Positions 1 to 9,665 are shown, counted from the first letter of the stretch. The stretch is 64,000 bases of DNA from Arthrobacter sp. AFG20 (GCF_002892795.1 NZ_PJMC01000001.1:124001-188000); one strand, 5' to 3'. Notes: generated by a model not told the origin, from the sequence alone. Numbers and translations are program-made.

Positions 1-1
1 G

Positions 2-1327
2 CACATGACCGTGCAGACCGCAGTGCTCATCGAGACCCTCACGGCACTCGGCGCCGAGGTCCGCTGGGCCTCCTGCAACATCTTCTCCACCCAGGATGAG
101 GCCGCAGCCGCCGTCGTCGTGGGCACCGGCACCGCGGAGGACCCGCAGGGCGTTCCCGTGTTTGCCTGGAAGGGCGAAACGCTGGAGGAATACTGGTGGA
201 CCGCCGAGCAGATCCTCACCTGGCCCGGTGCTGACACGAACGCCGAGCTGGGCCCGAACATGATTCTCGACGACGGCGGCGACGCCACGCTGCTGCTGCA
301 CCGCGGCGTGGAGTTTGAGGCAGCCGGCGCCGTTCCGGCCGCCGCCGCCAACGACCCCGAGGAATACGGGATTGTCCTTGACGTCCTGCGCCGGACGCTG
401 GCCGAGGACCCGAAGAAGTGGACCCGGCTCGCCGCCGGCATCCACGGTGTCAGCGAGGAAACCACCACGGGCGTGCACCGCCTCTACCAGCTCGCCGAAC
501 AGGGCAAGCTGCTCTTCCCGGCCATCAACGTCAACGACTCCGTGACGAAGAGCAAGTTCGACAACAAGTACGGCATCCGGCACTCCCTGCCGGACGGCCT
601 CAACCGGGCCACCGATGTCCTCATGGGCGGCAAGGTCGCCGTCGTCTGTGGTTACGGCGACGTCGGCAAGGGTGCCGCCGAGGCGCTCCGCGGCCAGGGC
701 GCCCGCGTGATCGTCACCGAGATCGATCCCATCTGCGCACTGCAGGCCGCCATGGACGGCTACCAGGTGGCCAAGCTGGAGAGCGTGCTGGACCAGGGCG
801 ACATCTTCATCACCACCACGGGCAACAAGGACGTCATCATGGCCGAGCACATGGCTGGCATGAAGAACAAGGCCATCGTGGGCAACATCGGGCACTTCGA
901 CAACGAAATCGACATGGCGGGCCTCGCCCGGATCCCCGGCATCCGGAAAATCGAAATCAAGCCCCAGGTCCACGAATGGGTGTTCGGCAGCGACGCGGCG
1001 GACGCCACCCGGTCCATCATCGTCCTGTCTGAAGGGCGCCTGCTGAACCTGGGCAACGCCACCGGCCACCCGTCGTTCGTCATGAGCAACTCCTTCGCCA
1101 ACCAGACCATCGCCCAGATCGAGCTGTTCACCAAGAAGGACCAGCCCGAAGGCGAGCGGGAATACGAAAACCAGGTCTACGTGCTCCCCAAGATCCTGGA
1201 CGAGAAGGTGGCGCGGCTGCATCTCGGTGCCCTGGGTGTTGAGCTGACCGAGCTGTCCAAGGACCAGGCTGAGTACCTGGACGTGGACGTGGCCGGCCCG
1301 TTCAAACCGGAGCACTACCGCTACTAA
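2..1327 (+). CDS. ahcY: Adenosylhomocysteinase, 5' end outside the window
   Basis: S-adenosylhomocysteine hydrolase. It reversibly splits S-adenosylhomocysteine into adenosine and homocysteine in the cytosol, using bound NAD+, and so keeps methylation reactions going. The frame is open through base 2 (a His codon precedes the first visible Met), and the visible start is internal sequence of the family, so roughly 50 N-terminal residues are missing. Visible marks are the substrate-site segment [16 protein letters not shown], the Rossmann motif GYGDVGKG near residues 214-221 of the visible part, the segment [10 protein letters not shown], and the family C-terminus ending PEHYRY. A strong hairpin follows the stop codon. 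Family identity is certain; only the start is unknown. Confidence 0.97.
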   Translation, partial: HMTVQTAVLIETLTALGAEVRWASCNIFSTQDEAAAAVVVGTGTAEDPQGVPVFAWKGETLEEYWWTAEQILTWPGADTNAELGPNMILDDGGDATLLLHRGVEFEAAGAVPAAAANDPEEYGIVLDVLRRTLAEDPKKWTRLAAGIHGVSEETTTGVHRLYQLAEQGKLLFPAINVNDSVTKSKFDNKYGIRHSLPDGLNRATDVLMGGKVAVVCGYGDVGKGAAEALRGQGARVIVTEIDPICALQAAMDGYQVAKLESVLDQGDIFITTTGNKDVIMAEHMAGMKNKAIVGNIGHFDNEIDMAGLARIPGIRKIEIKPQVHEWVFGSDAADATRSIIVLSEGRLLNLGNATGHPSFVMSNSFANQTIAQIELFTKKDQPEGEREYENQVYVLPKILDEKVARLHLGALGVELTELSKDQAEYLDVDVAGPFKPEHYRY

Positions 1328-1334
1328 AAGTAGC

Positions 1335-1366
1335 CCGCCACGGCGCACCGCAGTGCGCCGTGGCGG
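1335..1366 (+). terminator. Hairpin after ahcY
   Basis: A perfect 14-bp GC-rich stem (1335-1348 with 1353-1366) with a CGCA loop begins 8 bases after the ahcY stop. No T-run follows, so it is a U-less hairpin of the kind often found at actinobacterial gene ends. Confidence 0.6.
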
Positions 1367-1432
1367 CCGCTGCGCGTCATGGCAACCCGGCGCGCCGTGG
1401 GTCTCCGCGTCAGGGGCAGCGCCGCCGTGCGA

Positions 1433-1438
1433 TAAAAT
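1433..1438 (+). promoter_or_regulatory. Probable -10 box for the L,D-transpeptidase gene
   Basis: TAAAAT stands out in a GC-rich gap, with transcription expected near 1446 and a leader of about 68 bases. I see no clear -35 box. Confidence 0.4.
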
Positions 1439-1513
1439 CGACTGGTCAGCGTTGCCGCTGGGCACCCGGACGGATGCCGATCGGCAGCCCGGTGGGACAC
1501 GGAGAAACCAGTC

Positions 1514-2746
1514 ATGACGGAAAAGAACAACCGCAAAACCGGCAAGATCATCGCCGTCGTCGCCATTTGCGCTGCGGTTGCCGCCGGCGGAATCGGTGTC
1601 GCCACCGCTCCTGGCTGGGCCAACCCAGCGCCCCAATCCGAGGCCTCCAGCCCCGTGCGCAACGAGCCGGGCCTGGCCACCCCCGTGGTCAAGGCCGTGG
1701 AACTGGGTGTGACGCCGCTCGATGGCGCCAAAGGCGTAAATCCCGCGGTGGCGCCCTCGGTCAAGGCGGTCAACGGCCGCGTCCAGGACGTTGTGCTGGT
1801 GCCGGCCGCCGGGGGAGAGGCCGTCAAGGGCACCGTCAGCGCCGACGGCAGCACATGGACAGCCGTGGACCCGCTGCTCTTCAACACGCCCTACAACTAC
1901 AGCTACACCATCGTGGATGAGGCGGGCAGGGAAACCAAGAAGGCCCAGACATTCACCACCGTGGAGCCCGCCAATGAGGCGGACGCCGCCGTGTACCCGG
2001 AGAACGGCTCCACGGTCGGCGCAGGGCAGCCCATCGACATCGTGTTCAGCGAACCTGTCACCAACAAGGCGGCGGTTGAAAAGGCGGTCAAGATCACCGT
2101 CTCCTCCAAGCAGCCCGTCGCCTGGCACTGGTACTCGGACCAGAAGGTGCGCATCCGCCCCGAGAAGTTCTGGGCATCCAACGCCCAGGTCACCGTGGAC
2201 ATGAAGCTGTTCGGCGTCGATTTCGGCAACGGCATGATCGGCAACTTCAACGCCAAAATGCAGTTCAAGGTGGGCCAGCAGCGCCTGGCAGTGGTGGACG
2301 ACAACACCAAGACCATGAAGGTCTACTTCGACGGCAAGCTGGTTAGGACCGCGCCCGTCACCCTGGGCGGTTCCGACTGGCTCTCCCCGTCCGGCTACGC
2401 CGTGATCATGGAGCAGGAACGGCATTCCAAGTTCAACGCCGGGAGTATCGGCCTGAAGCCAGGCGACAAGGGGTACTACCCGCCGCTGACCGTTGAGTAT
2501 GCCAACAGGCTCACGTCCTCCGGCGTCTATGTCCATCAGGCGCTCGAGTCGGCATGGAGCTACGTGGGTGTATCCAACGTCTCCCACGGCTGTGTCGGCC
2601 TGCTGCCCGTGGACGCTGTCTGGTTCTTCAACAACATGAAGTCCGGCGACGTCGTCCAGGTCCTGAACACGGGGGCCGCGCCGGTGGAGCCGCTCGAGGG
2701 CTACGGCGACTGGAACATCCCCTGGGCCCAGTACGCGAAGCGTTAA
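1514..2746 (+). CDS. Exported L,D-transpeptidase with Ig-like domains
   Basis: Peptidoglycan cross-linking enzyme that forms 3-3 bonds outside the membrane and is expected to be beta-lactam tolerant. The 410 residues hold an N-terminal signal or anchor (about 12-34), two Ig-like domains (about 60-255; the second resembles the domain before the catalytic part in mycobacterial LdtMt2) and a C-terminal YkuD domain. The catalytic motif SHGC lies at 357-360 with nucleophile Cys360 and His358; His341 sits in YVHQAL. The usual Arg after the motif is Gly here. The ATG has GGAG 9 bases upstream. The 3' end overlaps the end of the convergent RDD gene by 4 bases. Family call is firm; which paralogue it is remains open. 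Confidence 0.92.
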   Translation: MTEKNNRKTGKIIAVVAICAAVAAGGIGVATAPGWANPAPQSEASSPVRNEPGLATPVVKAVELGVTPLDGAKGVNPAVAPSVKAVNGRVQDVVLVPAAGGEAVKGTVSADGSTWTAVDPLLFNTPYNYSYTIVDEAGRETKKAQTFTTVEPANEADAAVYPENGSTVGAGQPIDIVFSEPVTNKAAVEKAVKITVSSKQPVAWHWYSDQKVRIRPEKFWASNAQVTVDMKLFGVDFGNGMIGNFNAKMQFKVGQQRLAVVDDNTKTMKVYFDGKLVRTAPVTLGGSDWLSPSGYAVIMEQERHSKFNAGSIGLKPGDKGYYPPLTVEYANRLTSSGVYVHQALESAWSYVGVSNVSHGCVGLLPVDAVWFFNNMKSGDVVQVLNTGAAPVEPLEGYGDWNIPWAQYAKR

Positions 2747-3555
2747 CTGTCCTGCGACACCGTGAACGGCAGCCGGCGCAGCCGTTCCCCGATCCTGTTG
2801 CTTTCCGTGCGTGCCGCGCCCAAACGGCGGAGTTCGCGGATGCGGCGTTCGGCCAGGACCGCCGCCAGGTAGTCGTCGGGAGTGGTCCCTGGCGGCGGTG
2901 ACGGTGCCACGTATCCGGACATTTCGGTGGCGAGGGAAGCGGCCATGCCGCTGCGCGACAGCGGCGACATCCGCGGCGCCTGGCGCATGAATTGCGCGGC
3001 CCGCCGTCCCAGGGCGTCCGGAATCCGGCCGATGTCCGCGGCTTCAGCCCAGGCGGCCAGGTGCCGCGGAGTGACGGGGACGATTGAGGGTTCCACCGGT
3101 ACCCGGCGCCGCAGCGAGTAGGTGCCCGCCACAATGTCGCCCAGCCGGCGGGACCTGCCGTCGAAGAGGGCGACGGCGATGGCAACACCGCCGAAGGTCA
3201 GGTAGATCTCCAGGAAGCCGATCAGTGCCCTGATGACCGCGTGGCGGAAACGGATGGCCCCGCCGTCGTCACGCACTATCCTCAGCCCGGCCGCCAGTTT
3301 CCCGAGTGTCAGGCCCCGGGTCAGGGTCTCCACCGTTGCCGGGAGAATGACGAAGCACAGCACCACGCTGACCAGGGTGAGTGCCCCGGCTGCCGCCTCG
3401 TCCAGTTCATCCCGGGCGGCGCCCATTGCCATGAGTATTGCTATCAGCAGGGCGGAATGCACCACGACGTCGAGCAACAGGCCGAGGGAACGGGCAGCGA
3501 AGGACGCCGGACGGAGTTCAAGGACGACTGCCTCGCCTGTGATGAGTGGACTCAA
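2743..3555 (-). CDS. RDD-family membrane protein
   Basis: Membrane protein of 270 residues with an RDD domain in the first 150 residues: hydrophobic segments near 24-45, 58-78 and 108-130, the GLTLGKLAAGLRIV segment, and a family-like end FDGRSRRLGDIVAGT. A soluble, Arg- and Ala-rich C-terminal half of about 120 residues follows. RDD proteins have no single known function; some act in ion exchange. It is divergent from the SpoIIM-like gene, an arrangement often seen with MoxR/DUF58 envelope loci, which here lie 11 kb away. The start is TTG with AGGA almost touching it, so the exact start is uncertain. Confidence 0.8.
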   Translation of the reverse strand: MSPLITGEAVVLELRPASFAARSLGLLLDVVVHSALLIAILMAMGAARDELDEAAAGALTLVSVVLCFVILPATVETLTRGLTLGKLAAGLRIVRDDGGAIRFRHAVIRALIGFLEIYLTFGGVAIAVALFDGRSRRLGDIVAGTYSLRRRVPVEPSIVPVTPRHLAAWAEAADIGRIPDALGRRAAQFMRQAPRMSPLSRSGMAASLATEMSGYVAPSPPPGTTPDDYLAAVLAERRIRELRRLGAARTESNRIGERLRRLPFTVSQDS

Positions 3556-3613
3556 TTCCTGCCCCGTACGTCGTTCCGGCCACCGGTCGCCTAAAGTCTA
3601 GTTCGCTGCAGGC

Positions 3614-3619
3614 TAGGGT
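3614..3619 (+). promoter_or_regulatory. -10 box of a leaderless promoter
   Basis: TAGGGT is followed by exactly six bases and then the GTG start at 3626. Transcription should begin at or next to the start codon. Confidence 0.6.
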
Positions 3620-3625
3620 AGGAGC

Positions 3626-4618
3626 GTGGACATGGACGCCTTCTCCGCCGTCAACTCTGACACGTGGTCGCGGCTGCATCACCTTGCGCACCAGCGGCGC
3701 CTGAACGGTGCCGACGCCGATGAACTGCTGCGCCTTTACCAGGTGACCTCCGCCCACCTCTCCCTGCTGCGTTCCACCGGGCCGGAAAGCGGCCTGTCCG
3801 CATCCCTCTCTGCTACTTTGGCGCAGGCGCGCACCCGCTTCACCGGGGCAAGGTCGAACTTCATGGAGGACCTGGCGCAGTTCTTCGTGCTGGCGCTCCC
3901 GGCCGCGCTGTACCGAATCCGCTGGCTGACAGTGGCCTGCGGCGCTGCGTTCTGCCTCGTTGGCTGCGCCTTCGCCCTGTGGATCGGCAATTCGCCCGAG
4001 GCCCTGCGTGCGGTTGCCACGGAAGCGGAAGTCCAGCGGTACGTGGAGCAGGACTTTATTGACTACTACTCGGAGAACCCGGCGGCGTCCTTTGCCGGAG
4101 CCGTCTGGACCAACAACGCCTGGATCAGTGCCCAGGCCGTGGCCCTGGGCATCACCGGTTTCTGGGTGCCCATGATCCTGTTCGCCAACGCCCAGGGGGT
4201 GGGTATGGCGGCCGGGATGTTCGCCGCGGTGGGAAAGACGGACGTGTTCTTCAGCTACATCCTGCCGCACGGGCTCATGGAACTGACGGCGGTATTCGTG
4301 GCCTGCGCGGCCGGGCTGAGAATCTTTTGGGCCATGGTGGCGCCCGGCGCCCGGACCCGGTCCCGCGCCGTCGCAGCAGAGGGCCGCTCCATGATCACGG
4401 TGGCGCTTGGCCTGGTATTGGTGCTGTTTGCCTCAGGCCTCGTGGAGGGTTTCGTCACGCCCAGCACTTTGCCGGTGTGGGCGAAGATCAGTATCGGCGC
4501 GGCGGTGCTGGCGGCATACTGGTGGTATGTGCTGGTCTGCGGGGGACGCGCTTACCGCGCCGGCGCCCGCGGCGACCTGGGTAGCCAGGACGCCGGCTAT
4601 ACGGAACTTGCAGCCTGA
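3626..4618 (+). CDS. SpoIIM (DUF95)-family membrane protein
   Basis: Integral membrane protein of 330 residues. A cytosolic first 85 residues (MDMDAFSAVNSDTWSRLHHL) is followed by about five or six hydrophobic segments, near 98-120, 150-180, 192-212, 222-240, 255-275 and 285-303. The pattern FxxNN(A)xIS around the second segment is typical of the SpoIIM/DUF95 family, whose members in non-spore-formers accompany RDD and MoxR/DUF58 genes. Its function in actinobacteria is not established; a role in envelope remodelling is an inference from context. The GTG start is leaderless; a second in-frame ATG lies two codons later. Confidence 0.82.
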   Translation: MDMDAFSAVNSDTWSRLHHLAHQRRLNGADADELLRLYQVTSAHLSLLRSTGPESGLSASLSATLAQARTRFTGARSNFMEDLAQFFVLALPAALYRIRWLTVACGAAFCLVGCAFALWIGNSPEALRAVATEAEVQRYVEQDFIDYYSENPAASFAGAVWTNNAWISAQAVALGITGFWVPMILFANAQGVGMAAGMFAAVGKTDVFFSYILPHGLMELTAVFVACAAGLRIFWAMVAPGARTRSRAVAAEGRSMITVALGLVLVLFASGLVEGFVTPSTLPVWAKISIGAAVLAAYWWYVLVCGGRAYRAGARGDLGSQDAGYTELAA

Positions 4619-4687
4619 TTATTACTGCCGGCTGAATATTCGCGCAGGTGGCGGGGTGGCACATCGCGGTGCCGGAGCGGCTGACGG

Positions 4688-4693
4688 TAGGCT
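4688..4693 (+). promoter_or_regulatory. Probable -10 box for the TIGR01906 gene
   Basis: TAGGCT with six bases before a purine start at 4700. This would give a leader of about 75 bases to the GTG at 4775. Confidence 0.45.
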
Positions 4694-4774
4694 CTTGGGG
4701 AGATACAAAGCGCTGCCCGGCCCCGGCATTCCCGGTGGCCTCGGAGCGTGGACGCCTACGGAAGTGAAGCTGCA

Positions 4775-5992
4775 GTGAAAGACAATACTCCGACCCCGTC
4801 CGGACGCCTTGATCCGCGGCTGGATCCGGCGGCAAACCCCGCGCTGGATCCCGCGGAGGACACCGACGAGCCGGCGTTTGACTGGATGAAGCCCGAGCCT
4901 GCAGCAGGCGCCGCCGAGGAGGAGGGCGCCGCCGGTCCTGCCGCGCCCCAGCCGGAAAGCCGTGCCGACCGCAAGGCGGCGGAGGCGGCTGCCGCCGACG
5001 GCGCCGGGTCAGACCACGCGGAGGCGGGCCGGGACGCTGCGACAGACCGGAAGACGGAGTTCCGCCAGCCGTCTTCGGTCGGTTCCTCGTCCAGGGGCAC
5101 CCACTACAGCGAACCGCTCCCCACTTCCGCCCTGCAGGTACGCCCTCCGCAGGAGGAAGTGGAACGCCGCAACGCCGAGCGCGAGCAGGCAGCCAGGGCC
5201 AAGCCGGTGCTGCCCCGGTTCCTCCAGGTACTGCTGGCCGTTTTCTATCCCATCATCCTCCTGGTCCTCGCCGTGCGCGCCGTGACCAGCCCGCTCTTCC
5301 TCTGGGTGGAGTACCACCGGCCCGGTTTCCCCGGGGACGGCTACGGCTTCAATGCGGATGACCGCATGACGTACGGTTCCTACGCCGTGGACTACCTGAG
5401 CAACTGGTCCGGTCCGCGCTACCTGGGCGAACTGGTTAACCGCAGCGGCGAAAAGCTGTTCAAGGACGGCGAGGTCAGCCACATGGCCGACGTGAAGCTC
5501 GTCTTCCTGTCCGCGTTCGGAGCCGGGGCACTGCTGATCCTGATCAGCATCATCGCCATCATCTACCTGCGGCGGCGTACGCCCGGAGGAGTGCGCCGGG
5601 GGCTGTTCGCCGGATCCATCGTGACGCTGGTGCTCATCATCGGCTTGGGCACCCTCGCCGCCCTCGGGTGGCAGCAGTTCTTCACCGAGTTCCACCGCAT
5701 CTTCTTCGCTGCCGGCTCCTGGACGTTTGCGCTTGAGGATACGCTGATCCGGCTCTTCCCCGGGCAGTTCTGGATCGACGCGGGCCTGGTCATCGCCGCC
5801 CTTGTCCTCATCACAGCGGTGGTGACGCTGATCCTGACCTGGCCCACCCGCAGGCGCCGCGGACTGGCCCCGGCCAGGAAGGGCCGCAAGGGTGCCGGTG
5901 TTGAGGGCGATGCAGAGGGCAGCGACATGAAGGACGACACCGGCGCCGACGAGGCTCCGCGGACAGGCAACATCCGTCCCGTGAACCTTTAG
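4775..5992 (+). CDS. TIGR01906 / DUF1461-type membrane protein
   Basis: Membrane protein of 405 residues from this start. The first 150 residues are disordered, rich in Ala, Pro, Glu and Asp. Four membrane segments follow (near 150-172, 244-266, 281-303 and 335-360). A long extracytoplasmic loop between the first two carries DDRMTYGSYAVDYL and EVSHMADVK, which I recognise as DUF1461 hallmarks. The tail is basic and then acidic. The family has no known function. GTG 4748 is also possible (nine residues longer), but 4775 has GGAAG at a better distance. It ends 24 bases before the convergent acyl-CoA ligase gene. Confidence 0.75.
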   Translation: MKDNTPTPSGRLDPRLDPAANPALDPAEDTDEPAFDWMKPEPAAGAAEEEGAAGPAAPQPESRADRKAAEAAAADGAGSDHAEAGRDAATDRKTEFRQPSSVGSSSRGTHYSEPLPTSALQVRPPQEEVERRNAEREQAARAKPVLPRFLQVLLAVFYPIILLVLAVRAVTSPLFLWVEYHRPGFPGDGYGFNADDRMTYGSYAVDYLSNWSGPRYLGELVNRSGEKLFKDGEVSHMADVKLVFLSAFGAGALLILISIIAIIYLRRRTPGGVRRGLFAGSIVTLVLIIGLGTLAALGWQQFFTEFHRIFFAAGSWTFALEDTLIRLFPGQFWIDAGLVIAALVLITAVVTLILTWPTRRRRGLAPARKGRKGAGVEGDAEGSDMKDDTGADEAPRTGNIRPVNL

Positions 5993-6016
5993 CGGCCTTT
6001 CGGCAGGGACGACTGC

Positions 6017-7846
6017 TCAGCCGTACAGCTCCTCGATTTCCGTTTCAAAGTCTTTGACGACGGCGGCCCTCTTGAGTTTGAGGGACGGTGTCAGGTGCCC
6101 GGACTGCACGGTGAAGGCTGCATCCAGGACCCGGAACTTGCGGATGGATTCGGCGTGGGACACGAGGCTGTTGGCCTGGTCCACCGCTTCCTGGATGGCA
6201 CTGTGCACCACGGGGTCCGTGCGGGCTTCCGCGGGGCTGAGCAGCGGAACGCTGCGCGCGGTGCACCAGTGCTCGAGGCCCTCGGGGTCGAGGTTGACCA
6301 GGGCAGAAATGAACGGCTTCCCGTCACCCACCACCACGGCGTGGCCCACGAGCTGGTGTTCGCGGATCTTCTCCTCGAGCGGCTCCGGCGCAACGTTCTT
6401 ACCGGCGGCCGTGACCAGCAGGTCCTTTTTGCGGCCCGTGATGGTGAGGAACCCGTCGGCGTCCAGGGAGCCCAGGTCCCCGGTGCGGAAGAAGCCGTCC
6501 GCGAAGGCCTCGGCGTTGGCGGCCTCGTTCGCGTGGTAGCCCTTGAACACGCCGATGCCGCTGACCAGGACCTCACCATCCTCGGCGATGCGGATGGTGG
6601 TGCCCGGCGCCGGGATCCCCACGGTGCCCACCCGGGCGAGGCCGGCGGTGTTCACCGTGCAGGGCGCGGTGGTCTCCGTCAGACCGTAGCCTTGGAGGAC
6701 GGCTATCCCCGCGCCCCTGAAGAAGTGCGTAAGGCGGGCGTTCAGCGGGCTCGCGCCGGAAACGGCGTACTCCATATTGCCGCCGAACACCTGACGCAGC
6801 CGGGGATACACAAGGCGGTCGAACAGCGCGTGCTGCGCCCGCAGCATGGCGCCCGGCCCGCTGCCCTTCCCGCGCCGGGCGGCATCCAGCGCCTCCGAGT
6901 AGCGGACCGCCACCCCCGCGGCGGTGCCGAAGAGCCGTGACTTCCCGGCATCTTTTGCCTTCTGCTCGGCTCCGGCGTGGACCTTCTCGAAGATGCGGGG
7001 GACAGCCAGCAGGAAGGTCGGTTTGAAGGTTCCCAGGTCATCAAGCAGTTGGGTGGCTCCGGAGGTGTGGCCGAGAGTCACTCCGGCCGTCAGGCAGACC
7101 ACCTGGACGGCCCGGGCCAACACGTGGGCCAGCGGCAGGAACATCAGTGTCCTGGCGTCCTCCCGCTGCAGCAGTTCGGGAAGGACGGCCACGATGTTCC
7201 TGGCAACAAGGGCGAAGTTTCCATGCGTGATCTCGCAGCCCTTGGGCCTGCCGGTGGTGCCCGAGGTATAGACGAGGGACGCCACGTCCTGCAGTACGGC
7301 TGCCGAGCGGTGCCGCTCCAGTTCGGCGTCCGTCACCCCTGCCCCCGCGGCGGCGAGGCTGGCAAGGTTGGGGGCTTCGCCGTCGTAATCCATCCGGACC
7401 ACCGGCACCAAACGGCCGGCCAGGACGCTGGAAGCGGACAGGGCCTGGTCCAGCAGCGCCGCCTTCCGGCGGTCTTCGACGAAGACCCGCCCGGCGCCGG
7501 AGTCGGACAGGATCCACTCCATCTGGCTCGCCGAGGAGGTTTCGTAGATGGGCACGGTCACGCCGCCGGCAAACCAGATGGCGAAATCCACCAGCGTCCA
7601 CTCGTAGCGGGTGGCAGAGAGGACTCCGACGGTGTCCCCGGGTGCCAGACCGCCGGCAATGAGGCCTTTGGCCAGGGCTGTGACCTGGTCAAGGAAATGT
7701 CCGGCGGTGATGTTCTGCCAGCCGCTGGCGTCCCGGCGGGCGTAGACGGCGTGCGAAGGATTGTGCCGGTAGCAGTCCAGGAGCAGGTCGGTGACGTTGC
7801 TGCTGTCATCCACTGCAACCATCAGTTCCGTGCTTGCTTCCCTCAC
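6017..7846 (-). CDS. Long-chain fatty acid-CoA ligase (FadD15-like)
   Basis: AMP-forming acyl-CoA synthetase of 609 residues. It activates long-chain fatty acids with ATP and CoA for beta-oxidation or lipid synthesis. Core motifs are visible: the P-loop YTSGTTGRPKG (193-203), the acyl-adenylate site GYGLTET (386-392), RTGD (454-457) and the hinge plus catalytic lysine region GRKKDLLVTAAGKN (471-484). Length and the long middle domain fit bacterial long-chain enzymes rather than short-chain ones. The start is GTG with GGAG 10 bases upstream; ATG 7822 is an alternative. A 55-base gap separates it from pmt on the same strand, so co-transcription is possible. Confidence 0.92.
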   Translation of the reverse strand: MREASTELMVAVDDSSNVTDLLLDCYRHNPSHAVYARRDASGWQNITAGHFLDQVTALAKGLIAGGLAPGDTVGVLSATRYEWTLVDFAIWFAGGVTVPIYETSSASQMEWILSDSGAGRVFVEDRRKAALLDQALSASSVLAGRLVPVVRMDYDGEAPNLASLAAAGAGVTDAELERHRSAAVLQDVASLVYTSGTTGRPKGCEITHGNFALVARNIVAVLPELLQREDARTLMFLPLAHVLARAVQVVCLTAGVTLGHTSGATQLLDDLGTFKPTFLLAVPRIFEKVHAGAEQKAKDAGKSRLFGTAAGVAVRYSEALDAARRGKGSGPGAMLRAQHALFDRLVYPRLRQVFGGNMEYAVSGASPLNARLTHFFRGAGIAVLQGYGLTETTAPCTVNTAGLARVGTVGIPAPGTTIRIAEDGEVLVSGIGVFKGYHANEAANAEAFADGFFRTGDLGSLDADGFLTITGRKKDLLVTAAGKNVAPEPLEEKIREHQLVGHAVVVGDGKPFISALVNLDPEGLEHWCTARSVPLLSPAEARTDPVVHSAIQEAVDQANSLVSHAESIRKFRVLDAAFTVQSGHLTPSLKLKRAAVVKDFETEIEELYG

Positions 7847-7901
7847 AGGCGGGTCTCCATTTCGTAGATGATCACGTCGGGGCTACACCTGCAATCGTGC
7901 C

Positions 7902-9608
7902 TCAGATCCAGGAAGGCATCCACATTCTGAGGCGCCAGTCCTGGTACGTGATCATGTCGGCGGTCCAGACGGGGTAGAAGAAGGAGGAGACCAGGACCGC
8001 GGCCACAAGGAACAGGGCGACGCCGTACAGCCCGGAGCGCCGTCGCCACGGCGGGTCGGTGGTTTTCCCCAGTACCAGGCCCAGGCAGTACACCAGCGCC
8101 AGGACCAGGAACGGCTCGAAGGACACCGCGTAGAAGAAGAACATGGTGCGTTCCGGGTACATGAACCACGGCAGGTAGCCGGAGGCGACGGCGGCCAGCA
8201 CGGCCCCGGCCCGCCAGTCGCGCCTGCCCGCCCACCAGAACAGCAGGATGACCAGTGCAATGGCGCCGCTCCACCAGATCAGCGGGTTGCCGACGGACAG
8301 GATGGCCGAGGTGCAGCCGGCGAAATCGCAGCCGGGGGTGCCCTGCTTGGGGGACTCGTAGAAGAACGACGTGGGCCTGCCCATCACCAGCCAGCTCCAG
8401 GCGCTCGCCTCATAGGGGTGCTCCGAGCTGAGCCCCTGGTGGAACTTGTAGGCCTCAAGGTGGTAGTGCGCCAGGGACCGCACGGAGTCCGGCAGCCAGC
8501 CCCATTCCGCGCTGGAATTCGTCTCCGCCCACCGCCGGTAGTAGGCATCCGTGGACCGGAACCATCCAGTCCAGCTGGCGGTGTACGTCACGGCGGCCAC
8601 GGGAACGATGCTGAGGAAGGCCAGGATCCCGTCCTTGATGATTCCGGCGCTGACCCAGCCGCGGATGCCGGCTATCCGGCGCGCACTCAGGTCCCAGAAC
8701 ACCGTCAGGAGCCCGAAACCGGCCACAAAGAACAGCGCCGACCACTTGGTGCCGACGGCCAGGCCCAGGCAGATGCCCGCCGCAATCCGCCACCAGCGGA
8801 CTCCCAGCCACGGCCCGGACAGCAGCTGGAGCGTGGATGGCCTGCCGGTGGGGGAGGCGGCCGCCTGCCTGCCGAGCCTGGCGGCCAGCCGGCGCCGGCC
8901 GTCGTCGCGGTCCAGCAACAGCGCGCCGAACGCCGCCAGGACCCAGAACATGAGAAAGATGTCCAGCAGCGACGTGCGGGACATGACGAGGTGGTGGCCG
9001 TCGACGGCGAGCAGCAGCCCAGCTGCGCCGCCAAGGACCAGGGAGCCGAAAAGCTTCTGGGCTATCAGCGCGAGAAGGGCGACGGACAGGGTGCCGGTCA
9101 GTGCCGCGGCGAACCGCCAGCCGAAGGGGTTGTCTGCTCCGAAGAGCCCCATGCCCGCGGCGATCATCCACTTGCCCACGGGCGGGTGCACCACGTATTC
9201 GGGAGTGGTCAGCAGCACGTTGGGGTTGCCGGCCACGAACGCGTCGTTGGCCTTGTCCGGCCAGCTCCGCTCGTAGCCGCTCACCAGCAGGGAGTATCCG
9301 TCCTTGACGTAGTACGTCTCGTCAAACACGAGGCTGCGGGGGACGTCCAGCCGGACGAACCTCAGGATCCCGCCCACGACGGCGGTCAAGGCGGGAACCA
9401 GCCAGAACCAGAGCCGGAGCGACGGCGGGTAGTCCCGCCAGGTGCGGATGCCGCCGATCAGGCGCCGGGTGAGGGCATCTGCCGTGAATGCCTCCGAGGG
9501 ACGGCTGATCCAGCGCTTCCGGTGCGGGCCACGGTCTTCGGTGGCGGGTGCGGAAGCCGGGGTGCTTGCGGGTTCGGCCCCGTCAGGCCGCACGGAGGTC
9601 TGCGTCAC
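7902..9608 (-). CDS. pmt: Dolichyl-phosphate-mannose--protein mannosyltransferase
   Basis: GT39-family integral membrane enzyme of 568 residues. It moves mannose from polyprenyl-phosphate-mannose to Ser/Thr of proteins as they are exported through Sec. Visible marks are the catalytic acidic motif FDETYY (95-100) in the first extracytoplasmic loop, HPPVGKW (141-147), and about ten or eleven hydrophobic segments. The N-terminal 60 residues are cytosolic and rich in Pro and Ala. It is divergent from rsmI across only 57 bases, the same pairing as Rv1002c/Rv1003 in M. tuberculosis. The GTG start is leaderless (TAGCAT plus six bases). Confidence 0.94.
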   Translation of the reverse strand: MTQTSVRPDGAEPASTPASAPATEDRGPHRKRWISRPSEAFTADALTRRLIGGIRTWRDYPPSLRLWFWLVPALTAVVGGILRFVRLDVPRSLVFDETYYVKDGYSLLVSGYERSWPDKANDAFVAGNPNVLLTTPEYVVHPPVGKWMIAAGMGLFGADNPFGWRFAAALTGTLSVALLALIAQKLFGSLVLGGAAGLLLAVDGHHLVMSRTSLLDIFLMFWVLAAFGALLLDRDDGRRRLAARLGRQAAASPTGRPSTLQLLSGPWLGVRWWRIAAGICLGLAVGTKWSALFFVAGFGLLTVFWDLSARRIAGIRGWVSAGIIKDGILAFLSIVPVAAVTYTASWTGWFRSTDAYYRRWAETNSSAEWGWLPDSVRSLAHYHLEAYKFHQGLSSEHPYEASAWSWLVMGRPTSFFYESPKQGTPGCDFAGCTSAILSVGNPLIWWSGAIALVILLFWWAGRRDWRAGAVLAAVASGYLPWFMYPERTMFFFYAVSFEPFLVLALVYCLGLVLGKTTDPPWRRRSGLYGVALFLVAAVLVSSFFYPVWTADMITYQDWRLRMWMPSWI

Positions 9609-9614
9609 GAGCCC

Positions 9615-9620
9615 ATGCTA
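9615..9620 (-). promoter_or_regulatory. -10 box, leaderless pmt promoter
   Basis: On the minus strand TAGCAT precedes the pmt GTG by six bases. It faces the rsmI promoter 34 bases away. Confidence 0.6.
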
Positions 9621-9653
9621 CCGTTTGCGGCGAGGGAGTTCGCCGGACGGCAG

Positions 9654-9659
9654 TAGGCT
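9654..9659 (+). promoter_or_regulatory. -10 box, leaderless rsmI promoter
   Basis: TAGGCT precedes the rsmI GTG at 9666 by six bases. Confidence 0.6.
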
Positions 9660-9665
9660 GGATCC

